Positions 7,846 to 18,272 of a DNA stretch of 44,618 bases are shown in pieces; within the stretch, counting starts at the first letter, position 1, and each line of letters begins with the position of its first letter. Origin of the DNA: Candidatus Zhuqueibacterota bacterium (lineage in GTDB: Bacteria; Zhuqueibacterota; Zhuqueibacteria; Thermofontimicrobiales; Thiofontviventaceae). Where the stretch lies: contig JAFGOE010000049.1 in the NCBI GenBank assembly GCA_016926625.1, positions 1 to 44,618 of the forward strand. Direction: 5' to 3'. The notes beneath the pieces were generated by a model that was given only the letters and a program-made list of their open reading frames with translations, was not told where the DNA came from and searched no databases. The position numbers and the translations under genes were made by a program.

Positions 7846-8751
7846 TTTTAACGACCATGGATTAGTTGATTACATGTTGTATTTATTCAAAATTTATCAG
7901 ACATCATCGGTTCGTCGCCCTTGAAATACTTGTTAAAAAACGGTTTATCCAGCCGAATCGAGCTTGTGTCTGTTGAAGATGTTTTCCTGTTGATACAGCA
8001 CCCACTTGTAAGCGGACATTCATATTAAAATCAATAAATTAAATGGCGCGTTTCGGAGTACCTTTTTCATTCAAACAGGTTGGGTATAATCACCATTTTA
8101 TAATTATTAGATCTGTTTAACTTTCCCAGGGTAACTTTTTTAGGTATTTGAGGATGTAATATTAAGAAATTTCTGGCCGATCCAGTCCAATATTTCTTAA
8201 TGAAGAACAATAAAATTAGTAAACAATAAGCGATTTATATTCATCTTATTTGTTTAAATATTGTAAAAAAAACTCTAAAATGCAAGGAAATAATATCGAA
8301 GTCGGAAACAGTTAATAATAAATTAAGTAGGTGCAGCGATGCCTGGTTAAAATATCATAAATTGTTCATTTATTGATTGACTAAAGACTTTTTTATTTAT
8401 ATATTTCATAAGCATGATGAATATAGCAATTTGATGGTTCAGCTATGGGTAGTGGAGATAAATTGTCTGTATAGTAGATTGGATACTCTGGAACGATTCG
8501 ATTGCATTGCCTACTAGATCCTTCCCAATTTGATTTCTGTATTGATATTTGTAATTGATTTATTTTTGGTTATTTACTTTTATTTAGTTTATTAAAATAG
8601 GACAACCGGGTATTTAAAGAAATACACAGGTGAATGTTTACACTTACAGGGTCGTCATCTGCAAGAAAAATGATCTACTGGGTGACTTTGATAAATCTTC
8701 ACATAATAATCAACAGAACAAAAATCGTAATCACTTGATCGAAGAAAAAAA
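7846..8751. other. 906-bp divergent intergenic region
   Basis: This AT-rich stretch separates the minus-strand signalling block from the plus-strand histidine kinase gene. I see no convincing gene. A 39-codon minus-strand frame (7904-8023, MNVRLQVGAV...) has no ribosome site and is not called. The clearest structure is the nested inverted repeat at 8161-8201. The rest resembles 5' untranslated or control DNA. Confidence 0.5.
8161..8201. repeat. Nested inverted repeat in the divergent control region
   Basis: Outer arms ATTAAGAAAT (8161-8170) and ATTTCTTAAT (8192-8201) are perfectly complementary, and an inner CTGG-ccgat-CCAG hairpin lies between them. There is no following T-run, so this is more likely an operator or structured leader than a terminator. 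No protein can be assigned to it. Confidence 0.45.
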
Positions 8752-10779
8752 ATGTCTAAACTAAATTGGCGTAAAAAATTGATACTGTTCGCTGTGATCG
8801 TCGCGATCATTCCGATTGCTATTTCGGGCATTAATATGATCGGCAAAACCAAAGATGAACTCAAGAGCAGTACGAATTATGAGTTGATTTTGACAACCGG
8901 TCAATTAGCCCAAGATGTAAATAATTTTTATGCTAATAGATGGCTTGCTCCTATGCTGCTTATGAAGAGCGGTCTGGAAAATGAAGAATTAGGTGCAGAG
9001 GAAAAGGCAACATTTCTTTCGGCCGGCATCAAAAATATCGAAGATATCATAGCGCTTGCGCTGGTATTTGAGATTAGACCTGGCGAATATGTGACAGCCA
9101 TCGAGACACAGAAGGAATCATTTGTGTCGAGATTGAGAGAGGCTTCTTTAGATATCAAGGACAGTCTGAGTCCTTTACAGGAAGAGATCGTCACGTTAGT
9201 TGCACAAAATTTAACGATAGGTACTCCGAGATACCTGAATTCATTGGACGTTTGGTTGGTCTCAATGCAACTACCGGTCAACATTTCCGGAGCACCACCT
9301 GCTGTTTTGTTTGCTCAGATCGATATGAACCAAATGAGAGAGCGAGTGAAGAACCAACCTCTTCCGCGGAACGGACGGATTTTTGTAATCGATAATAATG
9401 GCAAGGCTGTTTTCGATGTCGAGAGAGAAGACTTGACATATCTTAAAGTCGTTCAGGACGCCACGAATATGCTTCGTACGGGTTCGCGTGCACAGGGGGT
9501 GACGAACTATAACACGCCGACGGGTGAAAAGGTGGTCGGTTGCTATGCGTTCCCGTTGAATATAAGTTGGGCGATAATTGCGGAAATAAACGAGGAGCAA
9601 GCGTACATTGCGGTATCCAAGATGCTCAACTCGCTTTCGATGTGGGTGTTACTGGGTCTTGGAATAGCCATCATAGGGGTTTTAATATTTTCGCGGCAGA
9701 TCAGCAAACCTATCCTGAAAATGAGTAAGGCAGCGGAGGAGATCTCATTAGGTCAATTTGATGTCAATGTTGAATATAAGGCTGATGATGAAATAGGTGT
9801 TCTGGGCAGATCACTCGAGAACATGAGTAAATCATTAAAAGAGAACTTTGAAAAAATCGAAAATCAGAACAAAGAGCTTGAAGAGTACAGTCGGAATTTG
9901 GAAGATAAAGTAAGCCAACGGACCACGGAATTAAAGGAAAAAAACATTACGTTGGAGAAAACGTTAATTACACTGAAAGAGACTCAGGACCAATTGATCG
10001 TTCATGAGAAACTTGCTTCCCTTGGAGCGCTGACAGCAGGAATCGCTCATGAGATTAAAAATCCGCTTAATTTTGTCAATAATTTTGCTTCCCTCTCAGC
10101 AGATCTTATCGATGAATTGGAAGGCGAATTGAAAGAAAATAGTCCCCGCATCGAAAAGGAAAATATTGAAAACATACAAGACTTACTGAATAACATCAAG
10201 TCGAATCTGACGAAAATCTCCGAGCATGGCAAACGAGCCGATCGAATTGTGCACAGTATGTTGCAACATTCCCGCCGCGATAGTGGGGAATTTCAAATGA
10301 CTGATTTGAATAATTTTATCGAAGACTCCCTATCATTTGTCTACGATAGTATGCGGGCTAAAGATGCTATGTTCAACCTCAAAATCGTCAGAGAATACGA
10401 TCCTTCGGTGGGTAAGGTCAGTATGAATCCGCCATCAATGAGTCAGGTTGTACTGAATATTATAAATAATTCGATCTATGCGACCAGCGAGAAAAAGAAA
10501 AAATCGAACAACGACTATGTACCGACGTTAACGGTTTCCACTCAAAATCTTGGCGAAAAGATTGAAATACGTCTCCGTGACAATGGTACAGGAATTCCGC
10601 GCAAAGTAGTAGAAAAGATATTTGAACCCTTTTTTACTACGAAACCTACGGGACAGGGGATAGGACTTGGTTTATCGCTAAGCTATGACATCGTCGTCAG
10701 GATGCATCAAGGAGAATTGAAGGTCGATAGTCTAGAGGACCAGTTTACAGAATTTATAATAAGGCTAAATAATAAATGA
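8752..10779 (+). CDS. Cache/HAMP sensor histidine kinase
   Basis: A protein of 675 residues. The order is: transmembrane helix 1 (~9-29), a periplasmic double-Cache-like sensor (~33-285), transmembrane helix 2 (~290-313), HAMP (~314-367, with ISKPILKMSKAAEEI), a coiled coil (~370-420), and a HisKA domain with the phospho-acceptor H433 in GIAHEIKNPLNF. The ATPase domain carries the N-box VVLNIINNSIYA, RDNGTGIP and GQGIGLGLSLSYDIV. No receiver domain is attached and no response-regulator gene lies nearby, so it must signal to a distant partner. It stops 16 nt before the LysM-FecR gene, so the two are likely co-transcribed. The ATG has only a weak GAAG upstream. Confidence 0.92.
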   Translation: MSKLNWRKKLILFAVIVAIIPIAISGINMIGKTKDELKSSTNYELILTTGQLAQDVNNFYANRWLAPMLLMKSGLENEELGAEEKATFLSAGIKNIEDIIALALVFEIRPGEYVTAIETQKESFVSRLREASLDIKDSLSPLQEEIVTLVAQNLTIGTPRYLNSLDVWLVSMQLPVNISGAPPAVLFAQIDMNQMRERVKNQPLPRNGRIFVIDNNGKAVFDVEREDLTYLKVVQDATNMLRTGSRAQGVTNYNTPTGEKVVGCYAFPLNISWAIIAEINEEQAYIAVSKMLNSLSMWVLLGLGIAIIGVLIFSRQISKPILKMSKAAEEISLGQFDVNVEYKADDEIGVLGRSLENMSKSLKENFEKIENQNKELEEYSRNLEDKVSQRTTELKEKNITLEKTLITLKETQDQLIVHEKLASLGALTAGIAHEIKNPLNFVNNFASLSADLIDELEGELKENSPRIEKENIENIQDLLNNIKSNLTKISEHGKRADRIVHSMLQHSRRDSGEFQMTDLNNFIEDSLSFVYDSMRAKDAMFNLKIVREYDPSVGKVSMNPPSMSQVVLNIINNSIYATSEKKKKSNNDYVPTLTVSTQNLGEKIEIRLRDNGTGIPRKVVEKIFEPFFTTKPTGQGIGLGLSLSYDIVVRMHQGELKVDSLEDQFTEFIIRLNNK

Positions 10780-10795
10780 AGTATTAGGATTCATC

Positions 10796-13129
10796 ATGCA
10801 AAAAATCAATAAAATTATAATGATTTGGCTGATATTCATTGCATCTGGAATAAGAACGCCTCTTCTATTTTCTCAAGGCGAAGAGATCATAACCGTCATC
10901 GTAAAGGAGGGACAGGGGCCTCGTGAAATCGCGCAGCAAGTCCTTGGTGAACCCGACCTCTGGAATGAAATTCTCAAAATCAATCAGTTGAATTCGCCAT
11001 CTGATCTTCGCCCGGGGATGAGTCTCATTGTACCGATCGGCTCCATTAAACGATCTTCTTATGAATTGCAAAATACGCGGCTGGCAATTCAGACGGCGAC
11101 TGATGTCGGGGCTCGCGTTTTCGCTGCAGATGATATCGCACGATCGATCTCACTCTATGAAGAAGCACTGAAAGAGAGAAAAGCCGGCAATTGGGAAAAC
11201 TGCACACGATTGGCGGTCGAAGCCCATCAGATTGCTGAAAAATCGCATCTGGAAACTTTGAAAAAACGAAATACGACTGCCGATGCCATTGTGACTGATA
11301 GATCAGGTAGTGTACAGAGCCGAGAAGCTACGGATATGTTGTGGCGAGAATTGTCCCTTTTTGCAAAATTATTTGAGAACAATAGGGTTCGAACCTTATC
11401 TAATTCTTATGCTGAAATCTCATTTCAAGATCAAAGCCGCATTCGGTTGAATGAAAACTCTCAGGCTGTAATTCAGAAAATGCGGGTTGATTTGCTCAGC
11501 AAGGAAAGAGATTCCAGTGTTAAATTGGAGAAAGGTGCAGCCTTCGCGCTCTTACAGACGAGCGCCAAAAAGAAAAAGTTCAACTTCAATATTCCAGGCG
11601 TAAATACGGAAATAAATTCTAAAAACTTTTGGGTGCAGAAAGATGAAGAAGCCACAAAGATTGCTAATTATGAAGGAGAGATTAAGGTCTCGTCTGATGA
11701 AGCATCCGTCGTTATCGAAGAAAATCAGGGTTCACAGATTACAGCCGATGGTTCGATCGGTGATTCCAGGGACTTGCTGAAGAGTGTGGAGCTACTTGAA
11801 CCAGCAAACAATACGGTGTTTTCCGGTGAAGAAATTATTTTGAAATGGAAACCCGTGCTGCAGGCTCAAAAATACCTCCTTCAAATTTCTGCGGATTATT
11901 CTTTTAAAAATTTCGTCATTAATAAGGATGATATCACGATCGATTCACTTATCGTGACGGAGCTCAAGGATGGCGCATATTATTGGAATGTCGCTGCAAT
12001 CGATAAAGACGGCTTCCCCGGTCCTGCCAGCCCGAGAGGTTTTTTCTATGTTTTTTCAGATAAAGACAAGCCCTTTCTTTATGTAAATCACCCACAGGAA
12101 CAAGAGATATTTCGGACAGATACCCTCCATGTTATCGGAGAGACAGAGACAAACGTCCAATTATCCATCAACGGTCATCGCGTCATCTTCGACGAAAATG
12201 GTGTTTTCAGACAGACTCATCATCTAGTGGAAGGCATCAATAAGATCGTCGTCCTCGCAAAAGACATGGGTGGAAATGAGACAGAGATAGTCCGCACCGT
12301 TATGTATGCCGCAAATTCTGAGGTTCCCATCACTTACGATACATCCATGAAACAGTTGGAGCCCCGGCATTTTATTGCACGCGGCCGCACACTTGATCTG
12401 AAGGGGATGACTGTACCGTTATCATCTGTCTCCCTCCAAGATGCGCGAACAAGTGCGTCGATGCGAACATTCTCCGATGAGTCGGGCAGGTTTAATCTGT
12501 CCCTGTTTGATATGAACGAAAGCACTCAGATGATACTGAGTGTTCTCACACCAGCAGGATATGCGAAAAATGATACGTTAAGGATTCAGGTTAGCAAAGA
12601 GGCGCCGCAAATTGTACTCGACTCCAGAATTCCCAACATATTTGCCGAAGATTCGCTTAACATACGCGGGACTGTTTCGAATGCCACACGATTGCAATAT
12701 AACGATAAAGATATAAAAATCGTGGATGGAAATTTTGATTTTACGATTAAGCTGAAGCCGGGTGTTAATCTAATCAGGCTCATCGCTTCTGATGATCTGG
12801 ATAATGCGAGTATCGTCCAGAACGAAGTGATGCTGGACAGGACCCCACCTGAATTAGTAGATTATTCAATTAAAAAACGAACTACTGATCATGATGACAT
12901 CGTAGAGGTAGAAGTCAGAGCAGACGATAATTCCGGACTAAGGCGCACCGCCAGTGTCGAATTTTTAATAGGCGACATGATGACATCCGGATATTTGCGT
13001 TATAACAGTATATCCCAACTATATGAGGGGTCATTTAAATTCCCTATAGGAACGGCAACCGATGTAAAATTGAAGTCGCTGATCCTTGAAGATTATTATG
13101 GCAATCAAAAAACATTCAGTCCTGACTGA
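10796..13129 (+). CDS. Exported LysM-FecR protein with FN3/Ig-like domains
   Basis: A protein of 777 residues with a signal peptide (~1-28). A LysM peptidoglycan-binding domain spans ~33-82 (VKEGQGPREIAQQVLGEPDL through LRPGMSLIVP). A helical segment (~83-160) with SLYEEALKERKAGNWENC looks like a DUF4398/TPR-like helical pair. A FecR-type domain follows at ~190-320 (YAEISFQDQSRIRLNENS), then an FN3-like module (~335-420) and several bacterial Ig/glucodextranase-like beta modules to the end. In other genomes LysM-FecR proteins sit with adenylate cyclases or kinases as envelope sensors. Here it directly follows a Cache histidine kinase, which fits a periplasmic sensing role, but the function is inferred. 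Confidence 0.82.
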   Translation: MQKINKIIMIWLIFIASGIRTPLLFSQGEEIITVIVKEGQGPREIAQQVLGEPDLWNEILKINQLNSPSDLRPGMSLIVPIGSIKRSSYELQNTRLAIQTATDVGARVFAADDIARSISLYEEALKERKAGNWENCTRLAVEAHQIAEKSHLETLKKRNTTADAIVTDRSGSVQSREATDMLWRELSLFAKLFENNRVRTLSNSYAEISFQDQSRIRLNENSQAVIQKMRVDLLSKERDSSVKLEKGAAFALLQTSAKKKKFNFNIPGVNTEINSKNFWVQKDEEATKIANYEGEIKVSSDEASVVIEENQGSQITADGSIGDSRDLLKSVELLEPANNTVFSGEEIILKWKPVLQAQKYLLQISADYSFKNFVINKDDITIDSLIVTELKDGAYYWNVAAIDKDGFPGPASPRGFFYVFSDKDKPFLYVNHPQEQEIFRTDTLHVIGETETNVQLSINGHRVIFDENGVFRQTHHLVEGINKIVVLAKDMGGNETEIVRTVMYAANSEVPITYDTSMKQLEPRHFIARGRTLDLKGMTVPLSSVSLQDARTSASMRTFSDESGRFNLSLFDMNESTQMILSVLTPAGYAKNDTLRIQVSKEAPQIVLDSRIPNIFAEDSLNIRGTVSNATRLQYNDKDIKIVDGNFDFTIKLKPGVNLIRLIASDDLDNASIVQNEVMLDRTPPELVDYSIKKRTTDHDDIVEVEVRADDNSGLRRTASVEFLIGDMMTSGYLRYNSISQLYEGSFKFPIGTATDVKLKSLILEDYYGNQKTFSPD

Positions 13130-13180
13130 AATGTCATTGACGATTCAATTCGTTTCGAATTTTGAATAGGGAGTCACATC

Positions 13181-16100
13181 GTGAAAACGAAATTAGGAAT
13201 GATAATCGCTTTTCTTTTTATCGCATCACTTTTAATGGCCAGGGATAATATCCTATTGGTCAATTATGGCCCGAAACAATCAATTCGTGAAGGTGATGAT
13301 GATTTTCAGCAGATTATTTACTTTCAGATCGATGATACGTACAGCGACAGCCTCTACATCAGGATTTTCGATATCGATTGCGGAGGCGACGTTGATTTAA
13401 GTTTCGGAGGCTATAACACCAGGACACGTTTTGATCTATTTGGTGGAGATAGTGCGTTTACCGCTCCGACACTAAAAAATCCTAAACCGGATGAAGCCGA
13501 TATCAACGCCGGTCGATCTTTAGCCAGTCATGTGATTGGTGAAAACAGTGAATTGAACAACAGTTGGTATAATTTCGCCCATATATCTGCCCGGGATGGT
13601 GAAAAATTTGGTGATTCTTTTTACTTCAAATTAGTGGTTCAGGGTGTAAGCGGAGATGATGCAAATGCTTATGATGTCCGTCTCAGCACCTCGGCTACGA
13701 TGAATGTGACAGCGCCTGAATTTTCTATGTTTTCCAACTCTCCGACGTTTCGATTGCGAAAAGATGAGAATATCGCCAGCATCAAATTTTTTGTCCCGGA
13801 AGATGTCAGAAAGGTCACGATAAATAACTTCGATCTGGCAGGAGCTTCTATGCAATTAGTTTCTGCGTTCCGGTCGAACCTGACCGTTGTGTCATCAGGG
13901 CAGGGTGAGTGGGTTAAGAGTACTGTGGCTTTGGAATCCATCGAGACGATGCGCGAATGTGCCCTGGCGTTAGGACAGGGTGGCGAATCACCGAATGACG
14001 TCTCTCTTTATATTACCGATGATAAGAACAGAGTCTTACCGATTCATTTACCAATTTATTTGAAGAAGTTAAACCATCGCCCGGTGATACAGAAGACATT
14101 AATTGCCCTGTCCGATTGCCAATCGATTGTCTTTGACGCCAAATCGTCGACGGATCAGGATGGCGATATATTGGAATTCTATTGGGAATTAGGAGATGGT
14201 ACCACCGCGACGGGCAGTCGGATTGTACACCAGTATCAAGAACAAAAAACTTACCAGGCTCTGCTTATTGTTAAAGATAATTCAGGTGAAGTGGGTAACA
14301 GTGCTTTTGAACGTTTTCAGGTGACTGTAAACAAACCTCCCAGGGCGATAGCGGGTCCTGATATCATCACAGCGCCCAATGAAATTGTCACATTGGATGG
14401 ATCCTCTTCTTCTGATCAGGACGGTCGTCTCATCAATTATGAATGGGATTTTGGTGATGGTGCCTCGGCATCCGATGCGATCATCACCCATCGCTTCGCC
14501 AGTGCCGGTACCTATCGCACGACATTGAGAGTTACCGATAATTCGGATAGCCCGTGTAATTTTGCTACGGATGAAATTAGTGTATGGGTCAATGCAGCGC
14601 CGTTGGCGTTTGCCGGAGATGATATGCGAGGTTCTGTTGGCCAATCCATGATCTTAAACGGTGAACGAAGCAGTGATAGCGATGGTGAAATTGTAGCGTA
14701 TCATTGGGATTTTGGTGATGGAGGAGAGGGTTCAGGTAAAATTGTTCACTACATCTATAAAGCACCAGGCACCTACGTAGTGCGATTATCAGTCACTGAT
14801 AACGCAAACGTCGGAAACAGCACTCAATACGACGAGTTATCAGTCTTTATTAACGAGCCGGCGGTCGCAAATGCTGGAAAAGATATGAAAGGCGCAATCG
14901 ATGAGCCACTCCTATTTGACGGTGGCAACTCATTCGATAACGATGGTGTGATAACCAACTATATATGGGATTTTGGTGACGGTACCCGGGGTGAAGGAAA
15001 ACAAATATCCCATGCATATACAAAATCAGGAGTATACACGGTCGCGCTAACCGTGCAAGACAATTCAGGAACAGACTCTAACAAGAGTTCGGATAGTCTG
15101 CAGGTTTTCATCAACCAACCGCCTGTGGCAGACGCAGGAGAAGATCAATTGCTTACTGCCTCTGAGGTCACGTTTTCGGCTTCGGGTTCCAGGGATCTCG
15201 ATGGAAAAATTATCGATTATGAATGGGATTATGGTGATGGACTGACAGGAAGCGGCGTAAATCCTGCACATGTCTATCGTCGACCCGGGACTTATCGAGT
15301 AAAATTAACAGTTAAAGATGATTCAGGCACGAAAAACGATCGTTCATCCGATTTTCTTAATGTGGTGATCAATGAAAAACCGATCGCGGATGCCGGACCC
15401 GATCAGAGCGCAGCATCAGGACAAATTTTAACGTTTGATGGATCTGGATCTCGCGATGCGGATGGAGCCATTACGGAATATTTATGGGACTTTGGTGACG
15501 GCGTGGCGGCAACAGGACAGACTGTGTCCCATCAGTATAATAAACCGGGAATTTATGCAATCAGACTCAGTGTTAAAGACGATACGGAACAGGCACAAGC
15601 TGTCGATTATGATGAGACTGTCGTAATGGTAAATTCTCGACCTGTAGCTGATGCCGGACCTGACATCCTTGTTGCTCCAGCAGAAAGCATATTATTCGAC
15701 GGTAGTGGTTCATTTGATCAGGATAAAGATTCATTATCGTTTGAATGGTCTTTTAGCGATGGCAAACACCCAGCAATAACCGCAAAGACACGTAGGGCAT
15801 TTTCACTGCCAGGAATATATAGTGGTATATTAACTGTATCCGATAATAGTATGTTAGACAATGGAGTAGCTCGTGATACCGTGATCATCCGGATCAACAG
15901 CGCCCCGATCGCGAATGCTGGTAAAAATATTTTCAGCTGTGATGAAACCCTGTTGCTGGATGGTTCTGCCTCGGTCGATCCGGATGGGGATCCGTTGACA
16001 TTTACATGGGATTTTGGTGATGGAAGCGAAGCCATTCACGGCGTACAGGTGTTGCATAAGTATGATCACGGTGGTAACTACCCGGTGATCCTGACAGTGG

Positions 16101-18010
16101 ATGATGGTCTCGGACTGGCGAATTCGCGCCATTCCACAGCGATTACAGCGGTTATAAACGATCCGCCGATGGCCAATGCGGGTGAGAACGAATCCTACTG
16201 CTCAGGTGAAGTCATTATTTTCAATGCCAGCAATTCACGCGATCCGGAAAACGGTCTCCTGAAGTACTTTTGGGACTTTGGTGACAGCACAACGGCGGAA
16301 GGATTGAATCCTACCAAAATTTATAAAAAAGATGGGGTTTATCAGGTCAAACTCACGGTGCAGGATGATTCAGGATTGCCGTGTAATACCGATGTAGCCA
16401 TTAAAAGCATCGAGATAATCGAATCCCCGGTCGCGATTGCCGGACCGGACCAGGAAGTATGTACCCATACACAGGTATTTTTCGATGGCACGGCTTCGAG
16501 AGACTTCGATGGGGTGGTTAACAGCTATTTCTGGGATTTTGGAGACGGGACGACGGGTGGCGGTGCTACACCTACACACTCATATAAAAAAGCCGGTGTC
16601 TATCGCGTCGTGTTGACGATTACGGGTGATCTTCGCGGTGATTGTGATAATTCGAATACAGATGAGTTATTGGTGACAGTCCATAATGCTCCGTTGGCAC
16701 AATTTTCTGCTGTTTCTATCACGCCCGTAAACAGACCCGTGGTCCTTGATGCTTCGTCCTCGGTCAGTGATGAAGCAGATATCATCGAATATCTGTGGGA
16801 TTTTGGTGATGGCAGTGAAGGTAGTGGAAAGATGATCACTCATCAGTATAAGGATTTCGGCATTTATCTAATAAAGTTGACCATCAGGACGAGTGCTAAC
16901 ACTATTTGTAATTCATCCATCGCTCAAAAAATGATAATAGTCAACCAGCAACCCGTTGCTGATGCTGGTGACGATCGTCTGGTTGGTGTTAATCAAGTCT
17001 TTTTACTGGATGGTTCGAAATCGATGGATCCCGATGGTTCAATCGTCGCAGCACATTGGGATTTTGGTTCTTCTGAATCCCTGTCAGGTATCATCGCGAG
17101 ACACAGGATCGGTAAGGTCGGCCGGCATCCGATTTTACTGACAGTCGTGGACAACACGAATGCTGAGAATAATTCTGCCGTCGATACCGTTTGGGTCACC
17201 GTGAGTGATCCAGTCATTCCCGTAATTACGGCGAGCGAAGTAGCGTGTCCTGGCGAAATAGTACATTTCAGTGTCATGAATTCGAAAAATTTGGATAGAC
17301 AGGGTACAATCTGTAATTGGAATTTCGGAGATGGTCAGACCGCACAGGGAATGGAAGTCACCCATCAATACGCTAAAAGTGGTCGCTACAATGTGATTGT
17401 GATGATAGATGATGGATTGATGTTGGATAACAGCAAGACAGACGCTTCCAAGACTGTCTTTATTAATCATCGACCTGTCGCGAACGCAGGGGGTGATCGT
17501 TTGACATGTCCGGGACAGGAGTTAGTTTTTGATGCCTCAAAATCGTATGATCTGGATGAAACAGATTGGAAAGTGCAATGGGATTTCGGTGATGGACATA
17601 AATCGATGGATAAGATTGCCAGGCATGTTTATCAAAAGTCGGGGCACTATTCGGTGAAATTGAGGGTAACAGACAACTCCGGTGGATCATGTTCCATGGG
17701 TGACGATGTAATAGACGTCATCGTAAATTCTGCGCCTACAGCAGTGGCGGGACCGGATCGTCAGGTTTTTTTTGGTGGTGCTCACGATGCGGTATTATTT
17801 GATGGTACTGGTTCGACCGATGCCGATGGCGACGGTCTGAAATACGAATGGGATTTCGGAGATGGTTCGCGATATAGTGGCGCGAAGTTGTATCATACTT
17901 ATGATAAACCAGGAATATATTGGGTAAGGCTAGTGGTAGATGATGGTAGAAAGACACCGTGCAGCCGATCGCAGGATGAAATAAAAATCGAGGTCATGAA
18001 TCGTAATTAA
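13181..18010 (+). CDS. Giant exported protein with 15 PKD domains
   Basis: A protein of 1609 residues. It starts at GTG, with TAGGGAG seven bases upstream, and has a signal peptide ending near SLLMA. Residues ~25-295 form a beta-rich N-terminal domain I cannot name. From ~300 to the end there are 15 tandem PKD domains of about 88 residues, most with the signature WDFGDG (variants include WELGDG, WDYGDG and WSFSDG) and an inter-domain PVADAGPD-like linker. There is no C-terminal anchor, sortase motif or T9SS-type tail that I can see. Such arrays usually form long, sometimes extensible rods for adhesion or spacing. It follows the LysM-FecR gene by 51 nt and is closed by a strong terminator. Confidence 0.93.
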   Translation: MKTKLGMIIAFLFIASLLMARDNILLVNYGPKQSIREGDDDFQQIIYFQIDDTYSDSLYIRIFDIDCGGDVDLSFGGYNTRTRFDLFGGDSAFTAPTLKNPKPDEADINAGRSLASHVIGENSELNNSWYNFAHISARDGEKFGDSFYFKLVVQGVSGDDANAYDVRLSTSATMNVTAPEFSMFSNSPTFRLRKDENIASIKFFVPEDVRKVTINNFDLAGASMQLVSAFRSNLTVVSSGQGEWVKSTVALESIETMRECALALGQGGESPNDVSLYITDDKNRVLPIHLPIYLKKLNHRPVIQKTLIALSDCQSIVFDAKSSTDQDGDILEFYWELGDGTTATGSRIVHQYQEQKTYQALLIVKDNSGEVGNSAFERFQVTVNKPPRAIAGPDIITAPNEIVTLDGSSSSDQDGRLINYEWDFGDGASASDAIITHRFASAGTYRTTLRVTDNSDSPCNFATDEISVWVNAAPLAFAGDDMRGSVGQSMILNGERSSDSDGEIVAYHWDFGDGGEGSGKIVHYIYKAPGTYVVRLSVTDNANVGNSTQYDELSVFINEPAVANAGKDMKGAIDEPLLFDGGNSFDNDGVITNYIWDFGDGTRGEGKQISHAYTKSGVYTVALTVQDNSGTDSNKSSDSLQVFINQPPVADAGEDQLLTASEVTFSASGSRDLDGKIIDYEWDYGDGLTGSGVNPAHVYRRPGTYRVKLTVKDDSGTKNDRSSDFLNVVINEKPIADAGPDQSAASGQILTFDGSGSRDADGAITEYLWDFGDGVAATGQTVSHQYNKPGIYAIRLSVKDDTEQAQAVDYDETVVMVNSRPVADAGPDILVAPAESILFDGSGSFDQDKDSLSFEWSFSDGKHPAITAKTRRAFSLPGIYSGILTVSDNSMLDNGVARDTVIIRINSAPIANAGKNIFSCDETLLLDGSASVDPDGDPLTFTWDFGDGSEAIHGVQVLHKYDHGGNYPVILTVDDGLGLANSRHSTAITAVINDPPMANAGENESYCSGEVIIFNASNSRDPENGLLKYFWDFGDSTTAEGLNPTKIYKKDGVYQVKLTVQDDSGLPCNTDVAIKSIEIIESPVAIAGPDQEVCTHTQVFFDGTASRDFDGVVNSYFWDFGDGTTGGGATPTHSYKKAGVYRVVLTITGDLRGDCDNSNTDELLVTVHNAPLAQFSAVSITPVNRPVVLDASSSVSDEADIIEYLWDFGDGSEGSGKMITHQYKDFGIYLIKLTIRTSANTICNSSIAQKMIIVNQQPVADAGDDRLVGVNQVFLLDGSKSMDPDGSIVAAHWDFGSSESLSGIIARHRIGKVGRHPILLTVVDNTNAENNSAVDTVWVTVSDPVIPVITASEVACPGEIVHFSVMNSKNLDRQGTICNWNFGDGQTAQGMEVTHQYAKSGRYNVIVMIDDGLMLDNSKTDASKTVFINHRPVANAGGDRLTCPGQELVFDASKSYDLDETDWKVQWDFGDGHKSMDKIARHVYQKSGHYSVKLRVTDNSGGSCSMGDDVIDVIVNSAPTAVAGPDRQVFFGGAHDAVLFDGTGSTDADGDGLKYEWDFGDGSRYSGAKLYHTYDKPGIYWVRLVVDDGRKTPCSRSQDEIKIEVMNRN

Positions 18011-18030
18011 GTTTTAAACCTTGCTTAAAG

Positions 18031-18070
18031 AAAAAGAGATGATGGTAGTTCACCGAATCTCTTTTTTTTT
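18031..18070 (+). terminator. Rho-independent terminator after the PKD gene
   Basis: The stem AAAAAGAGAT (18031-18040) pairs with ATCTCTTTTT (18057-18066) and runs directly into a T-tract ending at 18070. It lies 21 nt after the stop codon and separates the kinase/LysM/PKD unit from the ABC operon. Confidence 0.85.
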
Positions 18071-18272
18071 AATGTTCGAGAAACGACGGATCATTTAATG
18101 GTTTCGTCGGAACGATGATATGGGATGGAATATAGCGATTTTACATGTTAATGATATAGAACGTCACAAAGATGGTGTCGATTAAGAGTTATTTATTCTT
18201 TTAATATGATGTTATTTAATTAATCTTTGTTTTTTCTCTAATGAATAATTTTCACGTGTGGAGGACTCAGCT

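Noticed and set aside
7904-8023. 39-codon minus-strand frame beginning MNVRLQVGAV in the divergent gap
   Set aside because: No ribosome-binding site and no recognisable motif; short enough to occur by chance. Noted only as part of the gap.
15065-15271. Minus-strand frames over the PKD gene, also at 14282-14644 and 17135-17470
   Set aside because: Shadow frames created by the repetitive PKD coding sequence on the opposite strand.
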